From contig JANRIQ010000006.1 in NCBI GenBank assembly GCA_033764775.1, positions 1 through 64,000 on the forward strand: DNA of 64,000 bases, given 5' to 3'. The notes under the pieces are model-generated. The model was not told the origin of the DNA. It did no database searches and worked only from the letters and a program-made list of their open reading frames with translations. Shown here piece by piece: positions 35,766 to 44,903 of the stretch. The stretch's first letter is position 1; every line of letters starts with the position of its first letter. Source of the stretch: JAWXCE01 sp033764775 (GTDB taxonomy: Bacteria; Pseudomonadota; Alphaproteobacteria; Rhizobiales; Rhodomicrobiaceae). The translations under genes were made by a program, and so were the position numbers.

Positions 35766-36374
35766 CTAGCCGCGGCGCGCGAGGGCGAGCGCCACGCCTG
35801 AGCCGATGAGCGCCACGCCGCTGCCGCGTCCGATCCATTTCAGCGAAGCGCCGCCGGAGCGCTTCAGCGCCACGCCGCCGCCCGCGTAAATCGCCATCGC
35901 GACAACCTCCATCACGAGAAACGCGCAGCCCATCTCGACGAGCTGCAGCCAGAACGGCGCGCCAGGCGCTAAAAACTGGGGCATGAAAGCGGCGAAGATC
36001 GCCATCGCTTTCGGGTTGCTGGCGGCGACGATAAACTCGCGGCGCATGAGGGCGCCGATGTCAGCGCTCGCGGCGCCCTGCTCCATCTCCGGCTCGGCCA
36101 GCAACATTCGTCCGCCGAGATAGAGAAGATACGCCGCGCCGATCCATTTCAGCGCGATGAACGCCGTCTCAGACGCCGAGAGCAGCGCGCCAAGCCCGGC
36201 GGCGACAAGCGCAATCATCACCGCGAAGGGCGGCAGCCGCGCGAACCCCGCCCAGAACGCGGGCGCGAAGCCATAGCGCGACGCATGCGCGACGGAGAGG
36301 ATGTTGTTCGGCCCCGGAAACACGTTCAGCGCGAACGCGGCGGGGATAAAGATGAGCCACTGCTCGAATGTCAT
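35766..36374 (-). CDS. LysE/RhtB-family amino-acid exporter
   Basis: A 202-residue membrane protein with about six helices and the family N-terminus FALNVFPGPNNILSVAHASRYG. The LysE/Rht family exports amino acids or their derivatives. The start overlaps the ridA stop by four bases, giving leuD-ridA-lysE an operon-like layout. Substrate cannot be told from sequence. Confidence 0.88.
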   Translation of the reverse strand: MTFEQWLIFIPAAFALNVFPGPNNILSVAHASRYGFAPAFWAGFARLPPFAVMIALVAAGLGALLSASETAFIALKWIGAAYLLYLGGRMLLAEPEMEQGAASADIGALMRREFIVAASNPKAMAIFAAFMPQFLAPGAPFWLQLVEMGCAFLVMEVVAMAIYAGGGVALKRSGGASLKWIGRGSGVALIGSGVALALARRG

Positions 36375-36778
36375 GCGGTGGGAGCGCCCTCGGCCGCCGC
36401 CGGCAGCTTGGCGATGACCTCGATCTCCACCTTCATCTCCGGCCGCAACAAGCCCGCAATAAACAGCGTGTTCGTGGGTCGGATGTCCTTGAAGCGGCGC
36501 CCGATGACCTCAAACAGCGCCTCGGCGTGGGCCGCGTCGGTGATAATGTACGTCGCCTTCACCACGTCTTTCAGCGACGCGCCCGCCTTGCCAAGCACCA
36601 TGTCGATGGTGTTCAGGATGTTCTCGGTCTGCTGGCCCGCGTCCTCCGGCATCTGCATGGTCGCGTAGTCGTAGCCGGTGGTGCCGGAGACGAAAACAAA
36701 GCCCCCATCGACCACCGCGCGGGAATAGGACGCTTTCTCCTCGAAGGCGGAGCCTGTCGAAATCAGACGGCGCGTCAT
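36371..36778 (-). CDS. ridA: RidA-family deaminase
   Basis: A 135-residue RidA/YjgF/UK114 protein from the ATG complementary to 36776-36778. Characteristic parts are AVVDGGFVFVSGTTG, QQTENILNTIDMVLGKAGAS, and the C-terminal IAGLLRPEMKVEIEVIA. RidA proteins hydrolyse reactive enamine and imine intermediates of amino-acid metabolism, which suits the leucine/branched-chain context. The conserved catalytic Arg of the RidA subgroup appears as the R of LLRPEM. It overlaps leuD and the LysE-type gene by four bases each. Confidence 0.85.
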   Translation of the reverse strand: MTRRLISTGSAFEEKASYSRAVVDGGFVFVSGTTGYDYATMQMPEDAGQQTENILNTIDMVLGKAGASLKDVVKATYIITDAAHAEALFEVIGRRFKDIRPTNTLFIAGLLRPEMKVEIEVIAKLPAAAEGAPTA

Positions 36779-37380
36779 GCCCAAGGCCTCGCCATGGACG
36801 CAAGCTCCTCGAAGGCGGCGATGCGGTCGCTCTTCTGCATGGTCAGACCGATGTCGTCGAGGCCTTCGAGCAGACAGTGTTTGCGGAACGCGTCGATCTC
36901 GAAGCGGATCACACCGCCGTCCGGCCCACGGATTTCCTGGGCCTCCAGATCGACCGTGATCGTCGCGTTGGAGCCGCGCTCGGCGTCGTCCATAAGCTTG
37001 TCCACCTCGGCTTGCGGCAGCGCGATGGGCAGGATGCCGTTCTTGAAGCAGTTGTTGTAGAAAATGTCGGCGAAGGACGGCGCGATCACGCAGCGGATGC
37101 CGAAATCGAGGATCGCCCACGGCGCATGTTCGCGGGAGGATCCGCAGCCGAAATTATCGCCCGTCACGAGAATTTGCGCGCCGCGATAGGCCGGCTTGTT
37201 CAGCACGAAATCCGGGTTTTCCGCGCCCGTCTCGTCGTAGCGCATCTCGAAGAACAGGCTTTTGCCGAGCCCCGTGCGCTTGATGGTTTTGAGAAACTGC
37301 TTCGGGATGATCATGTCCGTGTCCACGTTCATGAGCGGAAACGGCGCGGCGACCCCGGTGAGCGTCGTGAATTTTTGCAT
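36775..37380 (-). CDS. leuD: 3-isopropylmalate dehydratase small subunit
   Basis: A 201-residue LeuD, which pairs with LeuC (not in this window) to isomerise 2- to 3-isopropylmalate. Typical parts are AAPFPLMNVDTDMIIPKQFL, the signature TGDNFGCGSSREHAPWAI, and APSFADIFYNNCFKNGILPI. The 3' end overlaps ridA by four bases. Confidence 0.95.
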   Translation of the reverse strand: MQKFTTLTGVAAPFPLMNVDTDMIIPKQFLKTIKRTGLGKSLFFEMRYDETGAENPDFVLNKPAYRGAQILVTGDNFGCGSSREHAPWAILDFGIRCVIAPSFADIFYNNCFKNGILPIALPQAEVDKLMDDAERGSNATITVDLEAQEIRGPDGGVIRFEIDAFRKHCLLEGLDDIGLTMQKSDRIAAFEELASMARPWA

Positions 37381-37392
37381 GTGCCACCTCTT

Positions 37393-38049
37393 CTAGTTCG
37401 TTCTAGCAAAAATTCCGCTCGCCGCAACGCCGTCGAACAGCGACTGCATGGCGATGGCCGCCAGCAGGATGCCGAACACGCGCATGATGACCCGCTGCGC
37501 CGTCACGCCGATCCAGGTTTGCAGCTCCTGCGCGGCGAGGAACAGCGCGAGGGTGAGCGCCATCACGCAGGCGAGCGCGCCGATCACCGCCGCCTCCTGC
37601 GCCAGATCGCCGTCGGCGCGCGCCATCAGCAGCATGGCGGAGGCCATCGCGCCCGGGCCGGCGAGAATGGGCGTGGCGAGGGGGAACACGGTGATCTCGT
37701 CGCGGTCGGCCGCGTCGCGCTTCTGCCCCGCCTCGACCGTCTCGGGCCGCGTCATGGCGAGCGCGCCGGAGGGCCGCGCGAAAATCATATCGAGGGCGAT
37801 CATGATGAGGATGACGCCGCCGGCCGCCTGCAGCGCCGGGAAGCCGACGCCGAGCTGACGCAGGATCGTCTGCCCGAACAGCGCGAAAAACAGAAGGATC
37901 AGCGCCGCGATGCCGCAGGCCTTGAACGAGATCATGCGACGCTCAGCCCGCGTGTAGCCGGGGGTCAGCGCGGCGAACACGACCGCCGCCTCGATGGGGC
38001 CGATGGTGGCGAAAAAGGTGGCGAACGCGGTAAGCGCGGTCTCGGTCAC
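37393..38049 (-). CDS. MarC-family membrane protein
   Basis: A 218-residue membrane protein with six helices. FATFFATIGPIEAAVVFAAL and FPLATPILAGPGAMASAMLL are the two family repeats. MarC proteins were once tied to multiple antibiotic resistance, but their function is unsettled. The start is a GTG overlapping the stop of the upstream gene (GTGA). It is the last gene of a four-gene overlapping operon. Confidence 0.85.
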   Translation of the reverse strand: MTETALTAFATFFATIGPIEAAVVFAALTPGYTRAERRMISFKACGIAALILLFFALFGQTILRQLGVGFPALQAAGGVILIMIALDMIFARPSGALAMTRPETVEAGQKRDAADRDEITVFPLATPILAGPGAMASAMLLMARADGDLAQEAAVIGALACVMALTLALFLAAQELQTWIGVTAQRVIMRVFGILLAAIAMQSLFDGVAASGIFARTN

Positions 38050-38582
38050 GGTGCCTCCAGGCCGACGCGGGCGCGGGCGAAGCACTTGCGCATCACCGCG
38101 CAGCGCTGAACGCCGGGCGGATGGTTCGACCCGCCGGGCGCGCGGCTTATGAAAGCGCAGATGGCGTCCATTCCGGCCGCGTCCAGCCATCCTTGCGCGC
38201 GGCCCGTCGCGATGGCGTAACAATCCGCCGCCAGTTCGTCGCGGCCGACGAACTGATGCCCGCATTCGTGCGCCCAGGCCCAGCGCTGCACGATCAAGGT
38301 CAGCTTAGGAAAGCGCTCGGGGTTGACGATCAGGAAGCCAGGGAAAGCGGCGGCGTAATCCTCGAACCCCGGCGCGAGCACCGTCGGGCGACGGCCGCAC
38401 TCGAACCGTACGCCGCCGAAGGCGAGCGACCCTGGCGCCACGAACCCCGCGCCCGCGCCCAGCCTGGAGAGATACTCGCCCGACGTCGGCGGCGCATTGG
38501 TGAAGCGCAGCCAAAAGGCGGCGAGAAGCCCGGCGGCGCAGATGAGCGTGAAAGCCGCGATGGAGGCGAGCCGTTCACGCAT
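38046..38582 (-). CDS. Membrane-anchored zincin-like protein
   Basis: A 178-residue protein with an N-terminal membrane helix (ASIAAFTLICAAGLLAAFWL) and a periplasmic part. The motif WAHECGHQFVGRDELAADCY has the HExxH zinc-binding layout and a downstream Glu and Asp suited to metalloprotease-type metal binding. I do not recognise a named family. It overlaps the metallopeptidase-family gene by eight bases and MarC by four. Confidence 0.65.
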   Translation of the reverse strand: MRERLASIAAFTLICAAGLLAAFWLRFTNAPPTSGEYLSRLGAGAGFVAPGSLAFGGVRFECGRRPTVLAPGFEDYAAAFPGFLIVNPERFPKLTLIVQRWAWAHECGHQFVGRDELAADCYAIATGRAQGWLDAAGMDAICAFISRAPGGSNHPPGVQRCAVMRKCFARARVGLEAP

Positions 38583-38961
38583 CCTCGCGGGCCTCGATCG
38601 CCTCCATGTCCTCGTCGGAAAAGCCGAAATGGTGCCCCAGTTCGTGGACGAGCACGTGCCGCACCACGTCCTCCAGCGGCTCGCCCGTCTGCCTCGCATA
38701 GGCGATCATTGGGGCCCGGTACAGCGTCACCATGTCGGCGGCGGTCGGCGCGTCGAGGACAGATTTGAACGGCAGTGCGACGCCGTGATAGAGGCCGAGC
38801 AGTCCGAACACGCTGGCGATGTTCATGGTTTTCAGCGTTTCGTTGTCGGGCCAGTGCTCCACGCGGATGACGACGCCCTCCGCCGCGCGCCGAAAACGCT
38901 CCGGCAGACTGTCGAAAGCCTGCTGGGCGATGGCCCGAACGTCGTTCAGCTTTCGCTTCAT
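38575..38961 (-). CDS. Zincin-like metallopeptidase family (PF06262-type) protein
   Basis: A 128-residue protein with the motif VRHVLVHELGHHFGFSDEDM, an HExxH zinc site followed by a third His, as in the short actinobacterial/alphaproteobacterial zincin family PF06262. The N-terminal half (FDSLPERFRRAAEGVVIRVE) is also typical. Substrate unknown. Its ATG overlaps the stop of the C1-transfer-like gene (ATGA). Confidence 0.82.
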   Translation of the reverse strand: MKRKLNDVRAIAQQAFDSLPERFRRAAEGVVIRVEHWPDNETLKTMNIASVFGLLGLYHGVALPFKSVLDAPTAADMVTLYRAPMIAYARQTGEPLEDVVRHVLVHELGHHFGFSDEDMEAIEAREDA

Positions 38962-39983
38962 GCAGCCGTCTCCCGCGCCAGCATGGCCACGCACACGGCC
39001 GGCGCGCACAAACTCGCCGCGCGCGCGTTCTCGCCGCCGACCAACGATCCGAAATCGACATAAGGCCGCGCGAGTCTGGCGGCAATCTCACGGATGACAA
39101 AATCCCCCGCCCCAGCCCCGATCACCGGCGCGTTCGCACCGATCTCAACGCCCGACAGAACCTGCGCCGTCGCCTCGCAAAGCGCGCCGATCTGGCGTTC
39201 GCGAAAAAACCGTGCGAGCGCATCCCAGCGCGCATCCGAAGCGTCCGTCGCGTCGCGGCCCAGCATGCGGGCGAGCCGCGCCCGGCACTCCGCTGGCGAT
39301 TTGCCGCGCCCGTCCGATGCGGGGTGCTGGTCCTCCTCGGGGCGCAACTCGCCCGTCAGGCGATAGACGTCGGCCATGGTCGAGAAATTCTCGGCCGCCA
39401 CCCGCTGCATGGCGCCCGCGAAGGGAGCCAGTGCGGCGATGGACATGAGCGAGGCGCGGACGACGCCAGTGTAGACCAACTCGCCGGTCGTCAGCCGCTC
39501 CGCATCCGTATAGCCGCGCGCGGCCACGCCGTCCGCGAGGGCAATGATGTCCGTGGTGGTGCTGCCGATGTCGATGAACAGCGCACGCGGCTTGCGCCGT
39601 GCGGCCCACGCGGCCGAGGCGTGCCAGTTGGCCGAGGCCACGTCTGCGGCCATCGCGCCCGCTTCATCGGGCGAAAGCCATCCGGCGCGCCCTGCATAGA
39701 TGAGCGCGCGGGCGGGAGCGATGGCCCGCGCCATGCGCTCAGCGATGGCGCGAACGCCATGCGCCCGTGTGGGGAACGTCTCGGCCAGTTCGCCGGTCAT
39801 GGTGACGGCGTGCAGCGACGCGCCGCCGGCGACGCCCGCCATTGCCGCGACTGCACCGTCCAGGCGGTCCTCGCCCAGCCACAGCGCGCAGGGTATCTGA
39901 CGCACCGCCGCGACCGCGTCGCCCTCGATGCGCGCGCATTTCACATGAGCGCCGCCGATATCCCAGCCAACAACAGCGCCCAT
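38958..39983 (-). CDS. Hydantoinase/oxoprolinase-like protein, 'H4MPT-linked C1 transfer' type
   Basis: A 341-residue ASKHA-fold protein. The first phosphate loop is VVGWDIGGAHVKCARIEG and the second is LFIDIGSTTTDIIAL, followed by YTDAERLTTGELVYTGVVRA and a C-terminal VIGAGAGDFVIREIAARL. This combination matches the family annotated in methylotrophs and methanogens as a probable tetrahydromethanopterin-linked C1-transfer pathway protein. Its biochemical role is unproved. It heads a compact operon with two zincin-type genes and marC. Assignment is by motif memory, so moderate. Confidence 0.65.
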   Translation of the reverse strand: MGAVVGWDIGGAHVKCARIEGDAVAAVRQIPCALWLGEDRLDGAVAAMAGVAGGASLHAVTMTGELAETFPTRAHGVRAIAERMARAIAPARALIYAGRAGWLSPDEAGAMAADVASANWHASAAWAARRKPRALFIDIGSTTTDIIALADGVAARGYTDAERLTTGELVYTGVVRASLMSIAALAPFAGAMQRVAAENFSTMADVYRLTGELRPEEDQHPASDGRGKSPAECRARLARMLGRDATDASDARWDALARFFRERQIGALCEATAQVLSGVEIGANAPVIGAGAGDFVIREIAARLARPYVDFGSLVGGENARAASLCAPAVCVAMLARETAA

Positions 39984-40025
39984 GCGCCCTCCGTTTTGCG
40001 GAAGGCTATAGCATATGCGGGCGGT

Positions 40026-41609
40026 TTAGCGAGCGGCGGCGCGACTCCGGGCGCCACCGCCCTGGTTGCTTTTGCGCGGTGGCGCGGCGCGCTCGGAGCC
40101 CTTCTTGTTCAGAAAGCCGACGCCAGACAGGTCGCCGTCGCGACGGCCGCCCTCGGGACGGGCGGTTTTGCCGGGCTGAGGCCGCCGCGCAGCCTGAGCC
40201 GCGGGCGCAGGCTGCGGGGTGACGGCCCCTGTCTCCGGGCGCCATGGTTTGCGCGACGGAGCCGCATCGCCATCGGCTCGGGGCGCGCGTGTAGGGGCGG
40301 CGTTGCTTCTCTGCGCGCCGTCGGCGCGGGCGCCGTCCCGCCGCGAGCCGCCGTCGCCGCGTCCGGAACGCCGCTCGGCGAAACGCTCGTTCTGCGATTT
40401 CGGGTTCTTATAAGCTGAAGCCGGCCGCGCCGCCCGCCCCTCGCGAGGTTCGCTCTTGTTCTCGCGACGATCCTCCGCAGGCACCTGTTGCCGCGTCAGT
40501 TTCTCGATGTCGCGCAAATAAGCCCGCTCCTCATTGTCGCAGAACGATACGGCGACGCCTTCCGCGCCCGCGCGCGCCGTGCGGCCGATGCGGTGCACAT
40601 ACTGCTCGGGAACGTTCGGAAGGTCGAAGTTGATGACGTGGGTGACGCCGTCCACGTCGATGCCGCGCGCGGCGATGTCGGTCGCGATGAGGATCGGCGC
40701 GGCGCCCGACCGGAATGCGGCGAGCGCCTTTTCGCGCTGGCCCTGGCTCTTATTGCCGTGAATTGCGGAGGCCGCGATGCCGTCCGCCTCCAGATGCTTC
40801 ACGACGCGGTCCGCGCCGTGCTTGGTGCGAGTGAACACAAGCGTGCGGCCGAAGCCTTCGCCGCGCAGCACCTCGGCGAGGAGCGCGCGCTTGCGGGCCG
40901 TCTCGATGAAGATGACGCGCTGGACGACGCGATCCGCCGTTTTAGCGACGGGCGTCACCGCAACGCGCACGGGGTCGCGCAGCAAGCCGCCGACGATCTC
41001 GTCCATCGCTTTCGGCATGGTCGCCGAGAAGAACAGGCTCTGGCGCTTGTGCGGCAACGATTTCACGATCTTGCGGATGGCGTGAATGAAGCCGAGGTCG
41101 AGCATCTGGTCGGCCTCGTCGAGCACCACGATCTCCGTCATGGCGAGCTTGAGAGCGCCGTTCTCCATGTGGTCGATGAGCCGGCCCGGCGTGGCGACCA
41201 GCACATCAAGCCCGCGCAGAATGGCGTCGGACTGCGGCTTGTGGCCCACGCCGCCGAACGCGACGGCGGTTTTGAGGCCGAGACCACGCCCGTAGACGCG
41301 AAAGCTCTCCGCGATCTGGGCGGTCAACTCGCGCGTGGGGCTCAGCACCAGGGCGCGCGCCGCGCCGCGCATCGGAGGTTTGCGGTCGTTCATGAGACGT
41401 TGGAGGATCGGCAGCGCGAACGCGGCGGTCTTGCCGGTGCCGGTCTGGGCGATGCCAAGGATGTCGCGTCCCGCGAGCGCGGGCGGAATGGCCTGCGCTT
41501 GGATCGGCGTCGGCGTCGCGTAGCCTTCGGCTGCGAGCGTTTTGAGAAGCGCTGGGTCGAGGCCCAGTGATTTGAAATCTGTCAAGGGTAAGCTCCGGCT
41601 TGCGCGCAA
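40026..41609 (-). CDS. rhlE: DEAD-box RNA helicase, RhlE type
   Basis: A 527-residue helicase. Motifs in order are Q motif ATPTPIQAQAIP, AQTGTGKT, PTRELTAQI, VLDEADQMLDLGF (DEAD), SATMP, TDIAARGIDVDGVTH and HRIGRTARAG. The last 150 residues are a disordered Arg/Ala/Pro/Gly-rich tail, usual for RhlE-like enzymes that remodel ribosomal and mRNA structures, often in the cold. The start may lie a few codons further in. Confidence 0.92.
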   Translation of the reverse strand: MRASRSLPLTDFKSLGLDPALLKTLAAEGYATPTPIQAQAIPPALAGRDILGIAQTGTGKTAAFALPILQRLMNDRKPPMRGAARALVLSPTRELTAQIAESFRVYGRGLGLKTAVAFGGVGHKPQSDAILRGLDVLVATPGRLIDHMENGALKLAMTEIVVLDEADQMLDLGFIHAIRKIVKSLPHKRQSLFFSATMPKAMDEIVGGLLRDPVRVAVTPVAKTADRVVQRVIFIETARKRALLAEVLRGEGFGRTLVFTRTKHGADRVVKHLEADGIAASAIHGNKSQGQREKALAAFRSGAAPILIATDIAARGIDVDGVTHVINFDLPNVPEQYVHRIGRTARAGAEGVAVSFCDNEERAYLRDIEKLTRQQVPAEDRRENKSEPREGRAARPASAYKNPKSQNERFAERRSGRGDGGSRRDGARADGAQRSNAAPTRAPRADGDAAPSRKPWRPETGAVTPQPAPAAQAARRPQPGKTARPEGGRRDGDLSGVGFLNKKGSERAAPPRKSNQGGGARSRAAAR

Positions 41610-41798
41610 AAGCGCAAGCGTTTGTGCGGCCGGGAAGCCGGGCGCGGGTTGGTGAACGACCCGCGTGAAATGGTCAATTCAGGGAAAGTATTGTGCGCCG
41701 AATTAGCCGATTATGCCTTGCGGGGCATTCGCTCACGCGGCCAGGCGCGACGCCGCTATCTGCGGACATCTCACACATGCTGTTATTGGGCGATAATG

Positions 41799-42440
41799 TC
41801 AAGCGGCGAGGCGGACGGCGGGCGCGCGTTCGGCGACGCGGCGCAAATCCTCGACGAATTTCGCGTATTCAAGCGCGGCCAGCTGAGGGTCTGGCAGGCG
41901 CAGCAGATAGGACGGATGCACGGTGACAAGACCCGGGCGCCCGTAGAGCATGACATCTTGCCCTCGAACCTTGCCGATCGTCACGGCCTTGCCTGCGCCG
42001 GAGCGGGCGGCGGTCGCACCGAGCGCCACGACGAGAGCGGGCTGAATGAGCGCCACCTCGCGTTCAATCCAGTGGCGGCAGGCGTTGATCTCCGGCGTCT
42101 CGGGCTTCTGGTGCAGCCGGATCTTGCCGCGCGGCGTGAATTTGAAGTGCTTCACCGCGTTCGTCACGTACAGCGCGGCGCGGTTGACGCGAGCCTCGAT
42201 AAGCGCTCTGTCGAGCATCTTGCCGGCGGGGCCGACAAACGGGCGACCCTGAATATCTTCTTGATCGCCGGGCTGTTCGCCCACCATGACCACGGCGGCG
42301 TTTTGCGGCCCTTCGCCGAACACGGTTTGCGTCGCCGGCGCGAACAGCGGGCAGCGCGTGCATCCCCGGGCTTCGGCCCGCAGGTCATCGAGGGTTTGTC
42401 GGTCGAACAGGTCGAGCATGGCGTTGGCGTCCGGTTTCAC
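41799..42440 (-). CDS. UdgX-type uracil-DNA glycosylase
   Basis: A 213-residue [4Fe-4S] uracil-DNA glycosylase-like protein. Motif A is VGEQPGDQEDIQGRPFVGPA, and the cluster Cys pair is CTRC at residues 27-30. The loop FTPRGKIRLHQKP places H110 where UdgX proteins carry the His that forms a covalent bond with the uracil-derived abasic sugar. Motif B is TVHPSYLLR. UdgX binds uracil-DNA irreversibly rather than turning over. Family 4 enzymes lack the RxxH loop, so UdgX is the better call. Confidence 0.85.
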   Translation of the reverse strand: MKPDANAMLDLFDRQTLDDLRAEARGCTRCPLFAPATQTVFGEGPQNAAVVMVGEQPGDQEDIQGRPFVGPAGKMLDRALIEARVNRAALYVTNAVKHFKFTPRGKIRLHQKPETPEINACRHWIEREVALIQPALVVALGATAARSGAGKAVTIGKVRGQDVMLYGRPGLVTVHPSYLLRLPDPQLAALEYAKFVEDLRRVAERAPAVRLAA

Positions 42441-42491
42441 GGACTAAAACGCGTAGCGGGCGCGAACCGTTCACCCGAGCCGCGCTCAAGC

Positions 42492-42737
42492 CTAGGCGAA
42501 CAGCGCGCGGATTTCCTCGGAGAACAGCGTGATGAGGATGCCGGCGATGAAGTAGGCGATGTCGCCGATAAGGCCCTGGCGCAGCCGATAACCGAGCCCC
42601 GGGTTAAAAGCGTGGGCCATGGACTGGTGGATGGTGATCGACTTGTAGGTAGTGTATCCAAAACTCCACAAAATCTGGATCGTCTTCAGGATGAGGAACA
42701 GCGCCGTGAAAAGGAGGATGTTGTAAATAACCGTCAT
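42492..42737 (-). CDS. Small membrane protein, hypothetical
   Basis: An 81-residue protein from the ATG complementary to 42735-42737. Two hydrophobic helices are visible: NILLFTALFLILKTIQILW and GDIAYFIAGILITLF. An ATG at 42788 would extend it by 17 unlikely residues. No family recognised; coding is supported by the clear helix-loop-helix pattern and an upstream purine-rich stretch. Confidence 0.6.
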   Translation of the reverse strand: MTVIYNILLFTALFLILKTIQILWSFGYTTYKSITIHQSMAHAFNPGLGYRLRQGLIGDIAYFIAGILITLFSEEIRALFA

Positions 42738-42880
42738 GGCCGCCTCTTGTTCTGTCCGTCCAATATCCGGCTGGGCAGTCCATGACAAGCGGCAAACGCC
42801 GCTTTGAGTTAATGCGCGCTCGCGGGCTGATCGCCCTTCCTGTCATAGGCCGTCCCGCTCCGGGCGCAGCCGGCCGAGCC

Positions 42881-43123
42881 TTAGAAGGCTTTCTCTTTTT
42901 TTTTAGGCCCGGTCCGCTCGATGAGCTCTTCGATGGTTGGCTCATCCGGCCGGGTCGATCCCGTAACGTCCTCGGTGGAGCGGGGCTTTGAGCGATGGTC
43001 GACCTCATATCCCGGCGAGGTTTCGCGTCCGCCCTTGCGTAGATCGTCCTTGACGACGAACATCAATCCGATCACCGCGACGAGAAGACCTAAAACATCC
43101 ACAAAACTTGTGCGCTCCGACAT
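42881..43123 (-). CDS. Small membrane-anchored protein, hypothetical
   Basis: An 80-residue protein from the ATG complementary to 43121-43123, with an AGGAG-like box just upstream. One N-terminal membrane helix (FVDVLGLLVAVIGLMFVV) is followed by a charged tail rich in Arg, Glu, Thr and Lys ending GPKKKEKAF. No family recognised. Confidence 0.55.
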   Translation of the reverse strand: MSERTSFVDVLGLLVAVIGLMFVVKDDLRKGGRETSPGYEVDHRSKPRSTEDVTGSTRPDEPTIEELIERTGPKKKEKAF

Positions 43124-43525
43124 AGTTTTTCTCCTATGTTGTCTCACAAGCCGATAATATCGCCGTTAACTTGGTGTTAAATAAAATTATTTGGACGTGT
43201 TTTTCTGTATTCTGAGAATGGTTTTGTTTTGCGGATCGGATTTTGCCCACGAAAACTCAGACGACGATCGCGAGCGCGAAACCGCGACGGAAAGCAAGCC
43301 GCCGATGACAGCTGGGTTTTTTGGCAAGCGATCTGGCCCAGCCGCAGATGAGTGCAAATTCCAGGCGCAACTTTTCGGGTGAATTTAGACTTCACAAATA
43401 GCGCCTCGAAAACGAGGGCTAATTTACGTTCACGGTTAAGCCCGCTTTTTTAGCGGCCAGTTTTGTGTTATTTGCATTCAATTGACACAAATGAACGCGG
43501 CGAAGATCCGGGAAAGCACTCGAGA
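43124..43525. other. Intergenic region, AT-richer than surroundings
   Basis: About 400 bases with no supported gene. Short open frames on both strands at 43177-43395 have unlikely composition. A small hairpin (CCTCG AAAA CGAGG) lies near 43404-43418. It presumably holds promoters for the divergent genes on either side. A TTG at 43463 in frame with the next gene was judged a poorer start than the ATG at 43526. Confidence 0.4.
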
Positions 43526-44857
43526 ATGCTCGTCAGTTGGGAAGAGGCGTGCGCGCAGTTTCGCCACGTCAGGGCGCCTTTGAGCGAGCATCTCTCCCGG
43601 TTTTACTCATTTGTTCCCGAAAAGCGTCGCCCCAATCTCAAGGTCGCCATCGTCGAGTATGATTACGGCGAGAAGATCATCGAAGATGGCTGGCCTTACT
43701 GGCGGGGGGGCGCGCCGGTGCCGGACGAGTTCATCATCGCGCAAGGCTTGCCCCTCGGATTTATTCTTGAGAACTCGTGTGAAGTTCTTGACTATGCGGT
43801 GAGCCTTGGGGCCACCATGCAGGTCTCGCAGGCTTTGCTGCCGGCGGGCGAGGCGATCGGCCTGTTCGAGATGACCGACGCGCTCACCGAGCTGCCGCAC
43901 CCAAAAACACCGGCCTGGCAGATCGTCGCCGGCGCCGCCTCCATTCATGCGCTGCCGAACCTCAGCACGCAGCAGAACATCAACAAGCTCGAGAAAGCGC
44001 TTGGCGAGCAGATCGACCATTTCCGACTGCGCGAGGCGACGTCCTTGCTTGACCAGCTCATGTGTCTGCGCGCATTCGAGGACATCCGCCGCGATTGGCG
44101 CGTGAAAATCGCCTATTTCTCAAAAGGTTGGTTCGACGAGTTGATGCTGCATTACGAGGAGGCGCCGGCCAGCACGCTCATCCGCATCCTGCTGCGGCAG
44201 GCCTGGAAATCCGTTGCGCGGGTGCGCACGCAGGACACAAACCTGCTCTATGAGCGGCTGCGGTCCGGGCGGGGCGCGGCGCGCAATCATATGGCGGCGG
44301 CGGCCGCAAGCCTCATCATCGCGGCGGAAAACGTCATCGCCGGGCGCCGCCCGTGCTTTACGCCGAGGCGGGATTTGTGCGACGCCGGCCCGTTCCAGGC
44401 CATCTCTGAGACGATCATCGGCGCGGTGACGCCCGAGAGCTGGATTTTGGCCCCTGCTTATCTCAACGAGCAGAACCCGGTTGGATACATGAAGCTGGAG
44501 CACGCGGCGTCCGCGCTGATGGACGGCGGCGGGTCGAAGGGCATGAAGGACAAGGTGCTGGAGATGATGAGCATTCTGCGTTCGGCGGCGCAGAAGGAGG
44601 CGAACGCCCGGCACGCGCGGTTTGAGGTGGCGGCTTACGCCGGGCTGGTGGAGAAGCTGATGTTTCAGACGCCGAGCACGCGGCTGGGCGCGCCGGACAC
44701 GAAACCGAGCGTGTACCGCATCACCTTCGACGACCGCATGATGCTGGCGCGGCCGATTGCACTGACGCCGCAGGATTTCTACGCGCCGCTGTTCACCACG
44801 CTGCCCAAGGAGCGCTGCCCGTTTTTCCGGAATGCCGTGCGCGTCGAGTGCGCGTGA
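43526..44857 (+). CDS. Unrecognised 443-residue protein
   Basis: A soluble protein with no signal peptide or membrane helix. The first 100 residues (MLVSWEEACAQFRHVRAPLS, KVAIVEYDYGEKIIEDGWPY, FIIAQGLPLGFILENSCEV) look like mixed alpha/beta; residues about 150-420 are mainly helical. No P-loop, zinc or nuclease motif is evident. Codon usage is that of the host. It stands alone, followed by a convergent msbA-like gene. I do not recognise the family. Confidence 0.7.
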   Translation: MLVSWEEACAQFRHVRAPLSEHLSRFYSFVPEKRRPNLKVAIVEYDYGEKIIEDGWPYWRGGAPVPDEFIIAQGLPLGFILENSCEVLDYAVSLGATMQVSQALLPAGEAIGLFEMTDALTELPHPKTPAWQIVAGAASIHALPNLSTQQNINKLEKALGEQIDHFRLREATSLLDQLMCLRAFEDIRRDWRVKIAYFSKGWFDELMLHYEEAPASTLIRILLRQAWKSVARVRTQDTNLLYERLRSGRGAARNHMAAAAASLIIAAENVIAGRRPCFTPRRDLCDAGPFQAISETIIGAVTPESWILAPAYLNEQNPVGYMKLEHAASALMDGGGSKGMKDKVLEMMSILRSAAQKEANARHARFEVAAYAGLVEKLMFQTPSTRLGAPDTKPSVYRITFDDRMMLARPIALTPQDFYAPLFTTLPKERCPFFRNAVRVECA

Positions 44858-44903
44858 CTTTTGCCGTACCGTAAAAGAGTCGCGGATGCGACCGCCCCGA
44901 AGC

